A stretch of 64,000 bases of DNA from Ceratopteris richardii (GCA_020310875.1 CM035412.1:131708874-131772873), one strand, 5' to 3'; positions 1 through 11,809 are shown, counted from the stretch's first letter. Numbers and translations are program-made. The notes: generated by a model from the letters alone, not told the origin.

Positions 1-894
1 TTTGTGAGGCTGGCCAAGGGTTGATTTGTTGGATGGTACTAAATGTGATTGAGGAGGGCATTGGAAAGTAGGTGAAGCAAATGTAGAAAAAGGACACTTA
101 AAAGGAAAATTGGCTTTGACAAGTGGTTGACGTTGATGAATTTGTTGTAAGCGAAGTGTTTTGGTGATAGATTGGAACTCCTTTTCAGCATCATGTGCAA
201 AAGAGATAGCTTCATACAAAGTTGTAGGTCAGAGGGTATGGAGCTTTGCTTGGATTCCCATCTCCAATCCATCTTCATATTTTCATTGCAAACTTGCTTC
301 AGGAACCTACTCAAGTGAACGAAGTAATAAAAGACATTGGCAAAAACGTTCAGTATAAATAAATAGATTATCTCCTTCTCTCCATCCAAAAGTTGTCCAT
401 GCACGATGCGCATGTAGATGGAACTGGGAAGGAAGGAAAGACTCCTTAATTTTTGCCTAAAATGCATCCCATGTGGTAGGACGGTTGGTACTATTCCGTA
501 AAATATTCCACCATAGCTGAGCTCTTCCTACCAAATCATTGGTAGCAAACTTGACTTTCTCACTTTCTAAATTGGACTCATCAGAGTAGAAATCGTCGAA
601 TTGAGAGAGCCATGACAAGACAAATTGGCCATCCTTTCGTCCATCGAATCTGAAGCATTGGAAGTTCTTAGCACCTATCTTGGAACTTGCACCTTCTTCT
701 TGTGTAGTGATAATCGCTTTCACCACTTTGATTAAGCTATGATCATCACTTTGTACTTGTTGGAGCATAGCATCGCATTCTTGTATAGCTTGTTGAGTTG
801 CTTGAAGTTCTTGTCGCATAAGCTCTAATTGTTGCTCGAGTGAGACTCCAAGTAAAGGTGAATTGCCAAAATCCTCCATTGTTGTAGGGTCCAT
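1..894 (-). pseudogene. gag: GYP1 gag capsid-like gene, frameshifted
   Basis: Structural gag protein of a gypsy element; it would form the virus-like particle. The start chosen is the Met at 894 (MDPTTMEDF), because GYP3 has the matching MDPMNNMEDF; an upstream in-frame Met at 939 adds 15 residues. Residues 15-60 form a Gln/Glu-rich, probably coiled region. Then comes the conserved core FDGRKDGQF, SWLSQFDDFY, ESEKVKFATNDLVGRAQLWW. The clean frame ends near 457. Similarity continues leftward in other frames (AWTTFGWREGD, KYEDGLEMGIQAKLHTL) with several stops, so the gene is broken. No CCHC knuckle is seen before the window edge. The family is clear; function is lost. Confidence 0.8.
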
Positions 895-1153
895 ATCTAG
901 AGAACAAAACCCCTCTTTCAATCTATGTTGGATCCTCAATCTAATAGGTTATTAAAAAGCTCATTCGGTTCCAATGATATATTATATGCTAAAATCCAAG
1001 TTATATATTGTAAATTATGCCCTATTCTTTGATGCACTCCTCTAGAAAATCGACGGGCGCTTCCACATGTCTGAGATCATCTTGGAAATTGTAAAAGGAA
1101 GAGGGAGGTGAAAGTTCATGTAAATATGACAAAAGTGAGATAGAGTGATAACT

Positions 1154-1226
1154 CAAAGAGATGGAGTAGTGGTAAAAGTACTTCCCTTGTAAGTAGGAGG
1201 TTGTGGGTTCAAATCCTCCTACCTTA
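1154..1226 (+). other. tRNA-like pol III box pair in GYP1 leader, antisense to the element
   Basis: On the plus strand there is an A-box-like TGGAGTAGTGG (1162-1172), an anticodon-loop-like CTTGTAA (1186-1192, would read TGT) and a near-perfect B box GGGTTCAAATCC (1205-1216). D-loop, anticodon and T-arm spacing follow a tRNA, but the acceptor stem does not pair and the other stems have mismatches. It is therefore not a functional tRNA gene. GYP3 carries the same block at the same leader position and orientation. Confidence 0.6.
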
Positions 1227-1415
1227 GGGAATCTAAAACTCTCTATTGCCACTCAAAATCAAAATTGCCTCGCTTATAGCCAACAGCTACCAACGGACAC
1301 CAAGAGAGCCTTGGGTGCCAATGTATTGCCTAAGTTCTTTGCCTTAGTCGATGCCTTGGAGTAAGCAAAGGTCTAAGCATAGGTGTAAATGTAGGTTTTG
1401 GTTCTGGAACTGGGA

Positions 1416-1510
1416 CACAGACAGAGGCAGAAGCAGAAATGGAAGCAGAAGCAAAAGCAAAAGCGAGCGGATGCGGACGTGGATTCGGATTCAAATTCAG
1501 ATCGCAAACA
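1416..1510. repeat. purine-rich hexamer-like track in GYP1 leader
   Basis: An imperfect AGAAGC/GGAAGC/AAAAGC run lies between the tRNA-like block and the primer site. GYP3 has a comparable GGAAAC/AAAAAC track at 23933-24035. It is low-complexity DNA that produces long artefactual reading frames on both strands. Confidence 0.7.
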
Positions 1511-1565
1511 GGAATCCATCATGGAGATAAACACAAACAAACCCCTCTCGACTGATAGATGCCAG

Positions 1566-1577
1566 GCTCTGATACCA
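1566..1577 (-). promoter_or_regulatory. GYP1 primer-binding site (initiator tRNA-Met)
   Basis: The minus strand reads TGGTATCAGAGC, the standard complement of the plant initiator tRNA-Met 3' end. It lies one base inside the deduced LTR edge (1579), as expected for minus-strand DNA priming. Confidence 0.85.
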
Positions 1578-1578
1578 C

Positions 1579-2049
1579 TCCTATTAGGTCCTTCAATACA
1601 CACACAACAGAGGAAGATAGAAGACGAAACAAGAATAAAAAACAGAGAAACATTCGACGCAATATTGGGTGCGATCTCCCCCCGTGTACTCTGATGGATG
1701 AGTCTCTCACAATACACATATTTATATGTTTATTTCTATTACGTCCTGAAAATATAAGTTACATGAGGACCATCGCTTTAGAAGCATCTTTTAGGAAAAA
1801 CTACTTTATTTACAAAAGGCATCGCTTTCTAAAGCGAACCACTACTTTTATAACAAGATAAATCTAAATATAACTATTCTAGAAGTCTTTGATTTAGTCT
1901 TCGGATTTATTTATTTATGCACATCCACTTGTATCCACGGCCTCATGCTTCTTCACCTGCTAGATCAAACAGGACCACATTAAAACCTTCTGGACATTTA
2001 AAACATTAAAAATCCATTTAACCTTCCATGATTCCATAAAATACAACAG
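1579..2049 (-). repeat. GYP1 5' LTR
   Basis: The LTR is about 471 bp. Its outer end on the minus strand is TGTTGTATTTTATGG, matching TGTTATAAATTATGG of the GYP3 LTR; the inner end lies against the primer site. A TATA-like ATATAAATAT (complement of 1718-1728) sits at the same place as CCTATAAATA in GYP3, so it probably marks the U3/R promoter. Boundaries come from the two-copy comparison. Confidence 0.75.
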
Positions 2050-5000
2050 GTCGCGATCTATGGTCATACACACAAGTCACCAAATGATGTCCAATTTTAG
2101 ATCTATTTGGGCCAACCAGATCCTCTAGATCATAGACTTACTTTATTACATTCTTCCCTCCTTGGAGAACATTTTTGTCCTTTAAAATAGAGTTGAAAAA
2201 ATACTCTAGGCAACCCCCAAGCCTCATGTTCTAAAACAGGAAGAACATGTTTTATCTTTATGGTGGAATCCTTTCCCAAATAATTCAAAACATGATCAGG
2301 CTTTGCACTTTGATAAACAAATCAAAATAAAAAGTAGTGAATGAATAATAAGGGTGGATCTAAAAAATCCCTAGCCAATTCACTGTTTTACTATGTGGGA
2401 TATGGGCACAAATATGTGAAATGGATGGATTCCAATTACTTGTCCATTTCTAGACATGATTGATGCATGGACATAGTAAGTAAGGTAGGATTTTGATCCC
2501 TTACAAGCCATTAGTAACTGTTGATTCACTTGAATTTATTTTGGAAAACTAAAACTTTGATTGACCCAAACATTGAACTGGGATGTTTGTACAATGCTTT
2601 ACTTCCAAACAACATTTACTTGATTTGTTCATCTATCTGGAGGACTACTTTGTCCTAATGGGCTTGAAAAAAGCTTATGTAAAATGCAGGAGAAAGTTTG
2701 CCATTTACATTTGGTCAATCGTACTGTAACTTGACAAAATCAAATCCAAAATGAAAATTGCCCAACTTAGGACACTTGTCTCAAAGACTTTAATTGTAAA
2801 TTCTTGGGAATTCTCAATCTTATGAGCAATTCCTAACTTTTCTTTTCAAGTGTGTACTAAACTCTATGACATTCATTAGAGTTATGCTAGGTAACTTGAA
2901 GCTAAATCAAATAAATAATTCAACTTAGAATTAGCACCGTTTGAAGATTGAAAGGGTTCTTGTACAGAACATCCATCTAGGATGTTTAATTTAGTCACTT
3001 GGTTCCAATTGGCTAACCTTCAGCTTTTGTGAAGAATCAGATATCGTATTTGGGTCAAATCCAAAAGATTTGAAAAGTGGAAAAAAAGAACTAAAACTTT
3101 TTGCAACCAATTCAAACTTTGAAGATACTTGAACATGTTGTGAATCAAACTCTAAATGACTCAAGACTTCAACTTCTCAAAGATTTGTTTCAACAAGGTA
3201 TTGAAGAAATCAACCTATCTTTTAGAGAAATAAACTAGATTCTCAAAAAATTTCATGGAGTAAATCTAAAACATCATCTAACCATAAGATACTAGTGTGG
3301 TATCCAACGTCAATGTGTGGATCCATTGAGGTTCTATTGATGATTTTTTACTCAAATAGTGTTTCACTTGAGGCTAAGTTCATGAATATTCAATCCTTAT
3401 GACTGCTTACTAGGAATGTAGTTCTTGTGCATTACTTTAAGTCAAAGGATTGAATATACTGAGTTATATTAGGAACTTGGTGCTTTAATTAGCCAGTATA
3501 ATCCTTACTTGAAAGGATCATTTCAATGTCAAAGTCCTACTTCTTCAAGAAAATATTTCTAATCAACAACAATCTATCTTGAGGTGTTTCATAATTCAAA
3601 TAAAAACAAGTTTTTTTCCTATTTGAAAAAAAATATCTTGGAAGTTAATTACTTCCTATCTTCTTACTTAGTTGATCTTGAAGTATCTTGAGATCATGCT
3701 TTTATTTAAACTTCTCCTTTGAAGTTTTAATTCCCTTGAGGATCCAATACTACTTCAAGATTCATTCTAGGACTAAAAGATACTTATCATTCCATGGTCT
3801 AATGGCCCATACCATTGTTCCGACATCAATCTGAGTATAAAATATGGTGTCCATACCACCCTATTTTATATTCACATTAACTTGTGAATGATACTTATCC
3901 TAAAGTCTTTATAGGGTACCTTCTCACTTAGATTCTTTAAAAGAATTTTGAAGTTTCAAACATTACCTCTAAATTATTTTTCTAGGTCTTGATTCATTCA
4001 CACAATCGTTTCATGATCTTGTGCTTTTACTTTGGAAACTTGAAGACCTCTGGATGGAACATCCATCCTTCTATAAACGAAAATTTCACCTTGATATGAT
4101 AGGATCATGTTTCATGAGATAGAAAATGGACTATTTCATTTAATGGCATATCTTTAGGAAGTATCAAAATTCTTGAAGATCACTTGTTTAGGGTTTCCTC
4201 TTGAGCCACCATTAGCTTAAATCAAACAAAAAATTAACTCTCTAATCCTTCTAAAAGGAAGAGTTCTTTCAATTTTTCTATGTTTACTTAGAAAGTTGCA
4301 TCATTACCAGAGATGCAATCATGGAAGCAAACATCCATCCATGAAACTTCAAACTTCAATTGACACTAAGGTTCAATCTTTGATTTCCATCACTCCTTGG
4401 GATGGAATCAAGTGAGAGCATTCACTTGAAAGTGCTCATGGAACTAGGGAGACTTTTCTTAAGTTATCATCCTACTTGGATGCATGAGAAATTACACAAG
4501 TAAGTGTAAAATATCTTTCTAAACATGATTTTATGATTCTCTAAGTATCCCTTAAGTCATCATAAAGTTTAGAGGCTTGCAAATAGTCATGTTTTCTTGT
4601 TCATCCAGATGGAAAAAAATTTGAATGCTTGACTTTTTTATGCCTACATTTACTAAGCAAGAATTCTAACATACTTAATGTAACTCATCATTAAGTATGT
4701 CATACCAAAATATCAACTTGGAAGGAATGGACTAGTTACCTGAGTTGCAATGTAGCCAATTACTTTGCAAGTAAATAGTTTTATCTCTTCCAAAATTTCT
4801 ATTTGCTTCAAAAAGTAAGGTAAAAACTAGGAAAGTACATTCATTTGTCTACTTAGCAAAGAATCATAAGTTTTCATGTGCAAATGCATGTGTTGGTATA
4901 TTTTTCTTTTCATGCCCTTAACTTAATCAAGAAATTCTTAAGCTTGCAATGGATTCATGTCATGCATCCATGCACAAACATAGTAACTTGGCTTCCTTTA

Positions 5001-5961
5001 AAAGAGATAAAACATGCAAGTGCACATTCTTGAGTGCATCAAATACCTTTGGGAACAAGAAGGAAGCTTGTGTTGTGCATAAAAACATTCTTTTGGAAGG
5101 AGAAACACACAAAAAGTAATTTGTTTCCATGCATGAGCTTTTGGATGCATGACAATGTGTTTTCCAATACAGCTATGCTTGTTTGTTTTGCTTTCATTAA
5201 TTGCTTAAAAGCACCACATAAGCATTATCAAAAATTAAGAATTATACTATCCTTCCATGATAATTAAATGCAAGCTACATGAAAGAAAAGAGCAAAGAAA
5301 GTATTGAAATGAAAACATCAACTTGGAAAATACTTATCTCCAAATCAAGCTATGTCCTTCCATTGCCCAAGAGAAGAGCCACATACTCCTCCTTGAAGTG
5401 ATGCATAGGAACTTCTTGCAATGAAAAGGTTGGGCCACATTCAAAGTGAAACCCATCATTAGAACATAGCACTGTGTACTAGGATGATAAGTTTGATTGG
5501 TTAAATATCATTATGAGAGTGGGCTGTTGTTTATTTTTTCCATGAAGGCATTGATATTGCTCCATAGTTTGTTCGATAAGGAACGACATCCATGGCTATG
5601 TCAAAACTAAATCAGTTAGAGGTCTTCAGATCGACCCTTGATCAATCCATGAGAAGTCCACATCTATGAGCCTTCTTTTCTCACTTTGCCCCCCAAAGTT
5701 TGGGAAATATCACAAGTAAATAGACTTAAATAAAAGCTTTAGAGGAAGCTGCAGAAAGGAAACATTTGGAGAAAAGGATAAGAAATATTCTTGATGATGA
5801 GCAGGTTGCGAGGTTGAGTCCCATGCTTGTAGAACCTAGAAAACATTTTCTATTTTTGCATTGGAGCACCAAGGTCAGTGTTTGATGATGAAGCCATCAT
5901 GTAATCACTCAGATAGTCTAGTGATATTCTAGTGTGCTAATAGGTTGAAATAATGATACTC
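2050..5961. other. unclassified decayed repeat DNA; gypsy-like 3' end at 2050-2165
   Basis: No convincing protein gene is visible on either strand over 3.9 kb; the region is AT-rich with dense stops. At 2151-2165 the minus strand reads CCAAGGAGGGAAGAA followed by TGTAATAAAG, which looks like a polypurine tract and LTR start. The 101 bases at 2050-2150 would then be an LTR stub cut by GYP1. Just upstream (2166-2260, minus) are weak traces resembling the C-terminal end of a gypsy polyprotein. Motifs built on GATGGATGTT and CTTGAAG recur. The right end must belong to the interior of COP2, because COP1 was inserted at 5966. Confidence 0.4.
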
Positions 5962-5966
5962 CTTTA

Positions 5967-6688
5967 TGTTGGAGAATTCCTCTCCTAATCGCAGTGAACC
6001 TTCAAATAAAAACTGGTACCAATTGAAAAATGCAATGAATTTGAAACTTTGGTCACTCAAACTAGACACCTATAGCTTTCAAATGAGCTATCAAACACTA
6101 AATTTGGAGTAGATTTGGGTTGGCAACTCTTTGATTCAAAATAGGCTACCTCTCCACTCAGTTAGGCTGAAAACTAGACTTCACTAAAACTTGAATAACT
6201 GAGTGATCATAAAGAATTTCACAAAACAATTTTAAACACACGAAGTACTCAAGATAAGCTTTCCAATGAATGTTTAAAAACTAAAATTGGATACATATGT
6301 TGAGAGATATGACTCTCACAAGTAGACTACCCAAAAATGGGTGTCCGGCTGGACATATGAGTGAACTGAACGAAATGACTCAAACCAAATGAACTAGCTA
6401 CAAGGGGACTTCCACGCCTTCTTTCTCTATTCTTGATGTCCTCCCTTGCCTCTTTTATAGCCAAGTGACCAAAAACTCTCATGATGAGTTTGAGAGCTCT
6501 TCTCCATAACTTCTCCACTACTTTGGACAACCACTCCTCTTACAGTTCAGTTTTTGGATTTGATTCTCTTTTGGCCTCCACTACTTGCTGAAGTAAATGC
6601 TTCCATTTTTCATTTTTGTATTTTCCTTCTACTTGAAGAAAATCCTTTTTGCAAAAATATATACGAGCTTACTTCTTTATTTTTAACA
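5967..6688 (-). repeat. COP1 3' LTR
   Basis: 722 bp. On the minus strand it starts TGTTAAAAATAAAG and ends CTCCAACA, giving the TG..CA ends of an LTR. It is repeated at 11018-11809. Outside it lies the CTTTA duplication; inside it lies the polypurine tract. Confidence 0.9.
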
Positions 6689-7242
6689 CTCCCCCTCAAG
6701 TTCACATGTGAGCGTGCACCTTCAGCCATATCCTGCAAGTTGATGTCATCCTTGAACTTCTTTACCTTAGAAGCATCTAAGGACTTTCTAAACATGTCTG
6801 CAACTTGGTCATTAGTTCCAATGAACTTTATATCCACATCCTTGCTCAAAACTTTTTCTCGAACATAATGATAATGCACTTCTATGTGCTTGCTTCGTGC
6901 ATGAAACATTGGATTGTTTGTTAAGTGAATGCTTGACATGTTGTCACCATAAATTGGAATGGTCTCCACCTGCACATCAAGATCAGCCAAGAGCTTCTTA
7001 ATCCACATAGCTTCACAAGTTGCAAAGGCTAATCCTCTATATTCAATTTCTGTCGATGATAGTGCAACAGTAGGTTGCTTCTTCGAGCTCCATGTGATAG
7101 GTTTGCTACCTATCATGAACACATAACTTGAAGTGGATCTTCTATCTTCCTTTGAACCATCCCAATCAGCATCACTGAAGCCCTTTACTTGCAATTCTTC
7201 ATCATATCTATAATACAAGGCATGATTGACTGTGTGCTTCAT
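6610..7242 (-). pseudogene. pol: COP1 RNase H domain
   Basis: C-terminal part of the copia polyprotein; the domain degrades the RNA strand of the RNA-DNA hybrid. Visible blocks are GFSDADWDGSKEDRRST (the first catalytic Asp region), SSKKQPTVALSSTEIEY (Glu), IYGDNMSSIHLTNNP (Asp) and HARSKHIEVHYHYVRE. All acidic residues expected in the first three blocks are present. A stop codon at the RT junction (near 7243) separates it from RT, where relatives are continuous. The frame runs through the polypurine tract into the LTR, so the true end of the protein is unclear. Confidence 0.85.
6689..6698 (-). promoter_or_regulatory. COP1 polypurine tract
   Basis: The minus strand TGAGGGGGAG directly abuts the 3' LTR start. 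It would prime plus-strand DNA synthesis. The same GAGGGGGAG form is seen in COP11 and COP14. Confidence 0.85.
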
Positions 7243-8385
7243 CTATCTTAGCACTCGTTTGGCTGAATTTAAATGTTCACTTGTAGGAGCTTGCATAAAT
7301 TGAGAAAGAACTCCAACAACATAACACAAATCTTGTCTTGTGATCGTAGCATAGATCAATGAACCTATAATAATCCTGTATGTAGTTACATCATGTAACT
7401 TCTCTCCATCATTTGAGCATAGCTTCACATTTGTGTCCATAGGTTGAGTGAGTGGTTTGCATTCACTCATTCCAAATCTGAAAAGAACATCCAACAAGTA
7501 CTTCCTTCGCATCAAGTAAATGCCATCGTTCCCATAGACTATCTCAATGCCTAAAAAGTATTTCAGCTCACCAAGATCTGAAATTTTAAACTCCGTATCG
7601 AGTTTTCTTTTTATCTCTTGTATTCTTGTAACATTACTTCCTGTTATGATGAGATCATCAACGTATATGCAAATATATACATGCTTGCCTTCTTCTTTCT
7701 TCATGTAGAGAGAGGGATCTACATTACTTGGACTATACCCACACCTTGTGAGGTACTCGACCAATCTTCGATTCCAAGCACGTGATGCTTGCTTCAGCCC
7801 ATACAAAGCTTTCTTCAATCTACAAACAAAATTTGGATGCTTTCTATCTTCAAATCCAATGGGTTGACTCATGTATATCTCTTCTTGAAGTTCACCATTG
7901 AGAAAAGCATTTTTTATGTCAAGTTGGTATAATGGCCATCTCCTTGCTACACTCACTCCAATCAAGGTTTTAATTGTTCCCATCTTTGTGACCGGGCTGA
8001 AAGTCTCTTCATAGTCGATGCCGTGAGTTTGCTTGAATCCTTTTGCTACTAGTCTAGCTTTATGCCTTGCTAGAGAACCATCAGCATTTCTCTTTATTTT
8101 AAACACCCATTTATTTGGAACAATCTTCCTACCTTCAGCCTTTGGAACTAGCTCCCATGTGTGATTGTCCTTGAGAGCTTTCATCTCTTCTTGCATAGCT
8201 TTTTGCCATTCTTTTTGTGTACAAGCTTCTTCATATGCATCTAGTTCTTTGTCTTTGACCACCTGTGTCATATATGCAAAATGCTTTGCAATAAAACTAT
8301 CATAGCTCAGCCTTTGAATTGGATACCTTGCTCTCGAAGACCTCCTTTCATTTTCTTTTGAATATTGCTTCTTCAACGGGTTCAA
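7243..8385 (-). pseudogene. pol: COP1 reverse transcriptase (RVT_2), 380-residue frame
   Basis: A long open copia RT domain that copies element RNA into DNA in the particle. It begins with a basic linker and then WQKAMQEEMKAL, WELVPK, KWVFKIKRNADG and RHKARLVAKGF. The catalytic blocks QLDIKNAFLNG, CRLKKALYGLKQASRAW and CIYVDDLII follow; YVDD is encoded at 7665-7654 (about residue 240). Later motifs SDLGELKYFLGIEI and GSLIYAT are intact. The gene is complete through the fingers and palm but ends at a premature stop before RNase H. It overlaps the integrase-side frame by about 37 bases, indicating a frameshift. Confidence 0.9.
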
Positions 8386-9403
8386 CTTTTACCTTTGGTG
8401 TGATCACCTCTTCATACTCTTCTTCACTTGCATTTGAATCACTATTTTGGGCAGCACTTTCAGCTTTAGATCTTTCATAACATGATGTTGGTGATGAGGA
8501 ATGACTCCTTAGTCTCCCCTTCCATGTTGAGCTTTCTCCAAGTGATGTAGAAGCTTCTGAACCTGACATTTGAGTGCTTGTTTGCTGAAATTCTTCTTGG
8601 ACAGCACCTCCATCATCTTGGCAATCTTCTTCAAGAATCTTCTCTTTCCCTTTGTCTCCAAACCATGGTCTTACCTCATCAAATACCACATCTCGTGAGA
8701 CTCGTAGCTCCTTTGTCATCGGATTGTAGCACCTATATCCCTTTTGCTCTGATGAATATCCAATGAAAATACATTTTTCTAACTTTGCCTCCATCTTTGC
8801 CCTTAGTTCTTGAGGGATGTGAACATAACACACACATCCAAAAACTTTGAGATGTGTAAGGTTAGGTTTCTTACCGGAATAAACCTCCTCGGGAGTTAGA
8901 TTATGCACTCTAGTCGTTGTGCACTTGTTCATCAAATAAACGGCCCTACTAGTTGCTTCAGCCCAATAGTTTAGTGGCATCTTCATCTCGTTGAGCATGC
9001 ATCTTGCAACTTCTGTGATATGTCAATTTTTCCTTTCAGCTATTCCATTTTTTTGAGGTGTGTACCTACATGTAAATTGTCTCTTGATGCCATTTTCATA
9101 AAGAAAATCTGAAAATTCTTTGGAGAAATATTCTCCTCCTCCATTGGACCTCAAGGTCTTTCTGTAGCATCATGTTTCCTTTTCTACCTGTGCTTTAGAA
9201 CCCTTGAACATGGAGAACACAGCTGATTTTTGTTTTATGCAAAACATCCATACTTTTCTTGAATGATCATCGGTAAAAGTGACAAAATATCTATTACCAG
9301 CCATTGATGGTTGTTGTGATGGTCCTCATACATCCGTGTGTATCAAGTCGAGGACATTCCTTGCCACATAGTTGCTCTTCTTGAATGGTTGTCGAGTTTG
9401 CTT
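8348..9403 (-). pseudogene. pol: COP1 integrase core and C-terminal region, broken
   Basis: From 9400 to 9000 (minus) the integrase core is recognisable in pieces, with stops inside; one piece encodes the GGEYFSKEF-type Glu region. From 8998 the frame is open for 216 residues: LNYWAEATSRAVYLMNK, the conserved HLKVFGCVCYVHIP, KCIFIGYSSEQKGYRCYNP and SRDVVFDE, then an acidic Ser-rich linker. This is the usual copia integrase tail and linker to RT. The interruption in the core means no active enzyme. Confidence 0.8.
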
Positions 9404-9984
9404 TCATAGTTGGCATGCTTCACAAAACTCATGTAGTCCAACATCATTGAATCTTGGAAGACCTCTTACCACTTCATGGTTGCTCATGTCCTTGAGCTTG
9501 GGAATGTTGATATGTCCAAACCTTTTGTGCCAAAAATCGATTTCAGCAATCCTCTTATTTCCAAACTGAATATACATCACCTTTCCATGTGGTTGTTGAA
9601 TGTTCAAAGTGAACATCCTACCTTCTTTCCTTCCTTGAGCAATGATCTTGAATCCTTCTTTTGGATTCTTTATAAAGCAGCCTTTTTCATTGAAGATAAC
9701 ATGATATCCTTTCTCTACCATTTTTCCTACTGAAATCAAATTCTTTCCAATAGTAGGAACATGAAGAACATCAGCCAATAACTTTTTATCTCCAATGTTG
9801 ATATCTCCAACATGCTCAATTGCATGTGGAGTTTCATCGGGTCTCCACACATCCTTTTCCACTTGGAGCTTGTAGCTTTGTGAATAAATCTCCTTGGCAT
9901 GTCATATGGTTGCTACAACCTGAATCTATGAACCATTTTTGGTCATCACTTCTTGAGTTGTTGTAGCCATGCTTCATGGCAAGC
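9404..9984 (-). pseudogene. pol: COP1 protease and GAG-pre-integrase region
   Basis: The aspartic protease site WFIDSGCSNHM is encoded at about 9938-9904 (D-S-G intact). A frame break follows. The 152-residue frame from 9862 then gives VLHVPTIGKNLISVGKM (protease flap region), the GAG_pre-integrase motif FWHKRFGHINIPKL and the CEACQ end of the HHCC zinc finger. A stop after CEACQL closes the frame. Confidence 0.82.
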
Positions 9985-10936
9985 ATGGTTTGCTTGTCTC
10001 CTTCACTTGATGTACTCGCATAGTTATTTTGGCTCCTTTGGTTGCCTCCACTCAGCCTTCCATTCTTTTGCCAACAATCATTTGCATAATGTCCTAGTTT
10101 ACCACAATGATAACATGTTATACCTTTGTGAGGATTGTATGAACCTCGACCTCTTCCTCTATTTCTTCCTCGACCTCTTCCATGTGTGTTGTCATTTGAA
10201 TTGTCCTTGTTGTCCTCCGAGTTGTGTTGGCTGAAATTTGTGTTGTTGTAGCTTCTTCCTCTTCCTCTCGAGCCTCCTCTTGAGTTCCTTCCTCTACCTC
10301 ATCCTGCATATAACATTTGACTATGGCTGTTCTTATTTTTGTTGCCTTCTCCTTGTTGAGCAACCCCTTCAGCCACAAGATTTGGTATAATGTCATCGAA
10401 TGTTGGTAGAGGGTCTCTATAAAGAGTGTTTGTGATGAGGGGCTTCCACTTTTCTTCACTCCTCAAGCCATTGAGGGCTGTTTGCACGATGTCTTCCTCT
10501 TCTATCTTGCATCCAACTAATGCTAGCTGATCTCGAAGCTCCTTGATCCTCAATGTATACTCACTAATGCTTTGGTTTGAGCTTTTCCTCATGTTGTTGA
10601 GCTCGTTCTTGAGTTGCATCCTTCGAGACCTTGTTGAGGTAGCATACACCTTCTCCAATGCTTCCCAAACCTCCTTAGCTGCTTCTAAGCTTTGCACATG
10701 AGCAATCATGGTGTTAGAAATAACTTGTGAGATGAGGAACATCACCCTTCGATTCCAGCAAATTGTCTCCTTTGTGCCGGAGTAATGTTGGGATCTTCAA
10801 GGTCCACTCGTTGTGGATCATCTCCACTAACTAGACTCCATAAACCTTTACCCTTAAGGTAATTTATCATTCTATACCTCCAAGACTGAAAATTAGATTT
10901 GTCTAACTTCCCAACTTGTTGTCCTAAATCAGCCAT
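9985..10936 (-). pseudogene. gag: COP1 gag with CCHC knuckle
   Basis: Copia gag starts at Met 10936 (MADLGQQVGKLDKSNFQSW), about 80 bp inside the LTR. A shift near 10742 leads to the UBN2-type gag frame (VWEALEKVYA, LKNELNNMRKSSNQSISEY, LNGLRSEEKWKPL) down to 10299. Another shift leads to an Arg/Gly-rich stretch and an intact CCHC nucleic-acid knuckle CYHCGKLGHYANDC (about 10113-10072). At least two frame breaks disable it. Confidence 0.82.
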
Positions 10937-11017
10937 TGAAAACTTCCAAGATTGAAGTTTAGCTCAAGTATGTTGTGGCACTCTCTCTTGAATTCATGAA
11001 GCTCCCCCTTGATTTGT

Positions 11018-11809
11018 AGTTGCAGAATTTCTCTCCTAATCACAGCGGAAAGGTGTAGAAGACCTTCTCAGGATCAAGACTCTTGCCAACAGCTGAACCT
11101 TCACATGAAAACTGGTACCAACTGAAAAATGCAATGAACTTGAAACTTTGTTCACTCAAACTAGACACCTATAGCTTTAAAATGAGCTATCAAACAATAC
11201 ATTTGGAGTAGATTTGGGTTGGCAATTCTTTGATTCAAAACAGGCTACCTATCCACTCAGTTAGGCTGAAAGCTGGACTTCACAAAAACCTGAATAACTC
11301 ACAGAGCATAAAGAATTTCATAAAACTATTTTAGACAGAGGAATTCATCGAGATAAGGTTTCCAACAAATGTTTAAACACTAAATTGGATACATAGGTTG
11401 AGAGATATGACTCTCACAAGTAGACTACCCAAAAATGGGTGTGCGGCTGGACATACTGTATGAGAGTGAACTGAACGAAATGACTCAAACCAAATGAACT
11501 AGCTACAAGGGGACTTCCACGCCTTCTTCCTCTATTCTTGAGTGTCCTCTCTTGCCTCTTTTATAGCCAACTGACCAAAAACTCTCATGATGAGTTTGAG
11601 AGCTCTTCTCCATAACTTCTCCACTACTTTGGATAGCCACTCTTCTTACTGTTCAGTTTTTGGATTTGATTCTCTTTTGATTGATTCTCTTTTGGCCTCC
11701 ACTACTTGCTGAAATAAATGCTTCCATTTTTCATTTTTGTATTTTCCTTCTACTTGAAGAAAATCCTTTTTGCAAAAATAGATACGAGCTTACTTCTTTA
11801 TTTTTAACA
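11018..11809 (-). repeat. COP1 5' LTR
   Basis: 792 bp, matching 5967-6688. It is longer mainly because of about 46 extra bases near 11048-11093 and a short duplication near 11674. The inner edge is followed on the minus strand by ACAAATCAAGGGGGAGC. No tRNA-Met type primer site is evident there, unlike in the other elements. Confidence 0.88.

Larger units (their letters stand above)
1..2049 (-). mobile_element. GYP1: Ty3/gypsy LTR element, 5' part only
   Basis: This is a minus-strand element that runs off the left edge of the window. Read in its own direction it has a 5' LTR (2049-1579), a tRNA-Met primer site (1577-1566), a leader of about 0.6 kb, and a gag gene. Pol is not in view. A second member, GYP3 (22690-24660), has the same order and recognisably similar sequence, which fixes the LTR and leader boundaries. 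The gag carries a Retrotrans_gag-type core (FDGRKDGQF..SWLSQFDDFY..AQLWW), as in Ty3/gypsy. The right LTR edge (TGTT on the minus strand) abuts a different LTR fragment at 2050, so GYP1 probably inserted into older repeat DNA. Confidence 0.85.
5967..11809 (-). mobile_element. COP1: complete Ty1/copia LTR retrotransposon
   Basis: This is a full-length minus-strand copia element of about 5.8 kb. It has two related LTRs (5967-6688 and 11018-11809), a polypurine tract, and gag, protease, integrase, RT and RNase H in copia order. A 5-bp target duplication CTTTA lies at 5962-5966 and 11810-11814. The internal region is coding-like but broken by stops in gag, in the integrase core and between RT and RNase H. 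The LTRs differ by a 46-bp-class insertion and scattered substitutions, so the insertion is not very recent. It sits inside the leader or interior of COP2. Confidence 0.92.

Noticed and set aside
1154-1226. Functional tRNA-Thr gene
   Set aside because: Anticodon-loop and B box fit, but the acceptor stem does not pair and stems have mismatches; treated as a tRNA-like module.
1398-1694. 98-residue plus-strand and 114-residue minus-strand frames
   Set aside because: They translate the purine-rich leader track of GYP1; low complexity and not conserved as protein in GYP3.
5034-5267. 77-residue plus-strand frame
   Set aside because: Isolated in AT-rich decayed DNA with no domain; could not be supported as a gene.
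11001-11018. Second polypurine tract of COP1 (CAAGGGGGAGC)
   Set aside because: It lies at the 5' LTR side, where a primer site is expected, and no LTR starts next to it in the required direction.
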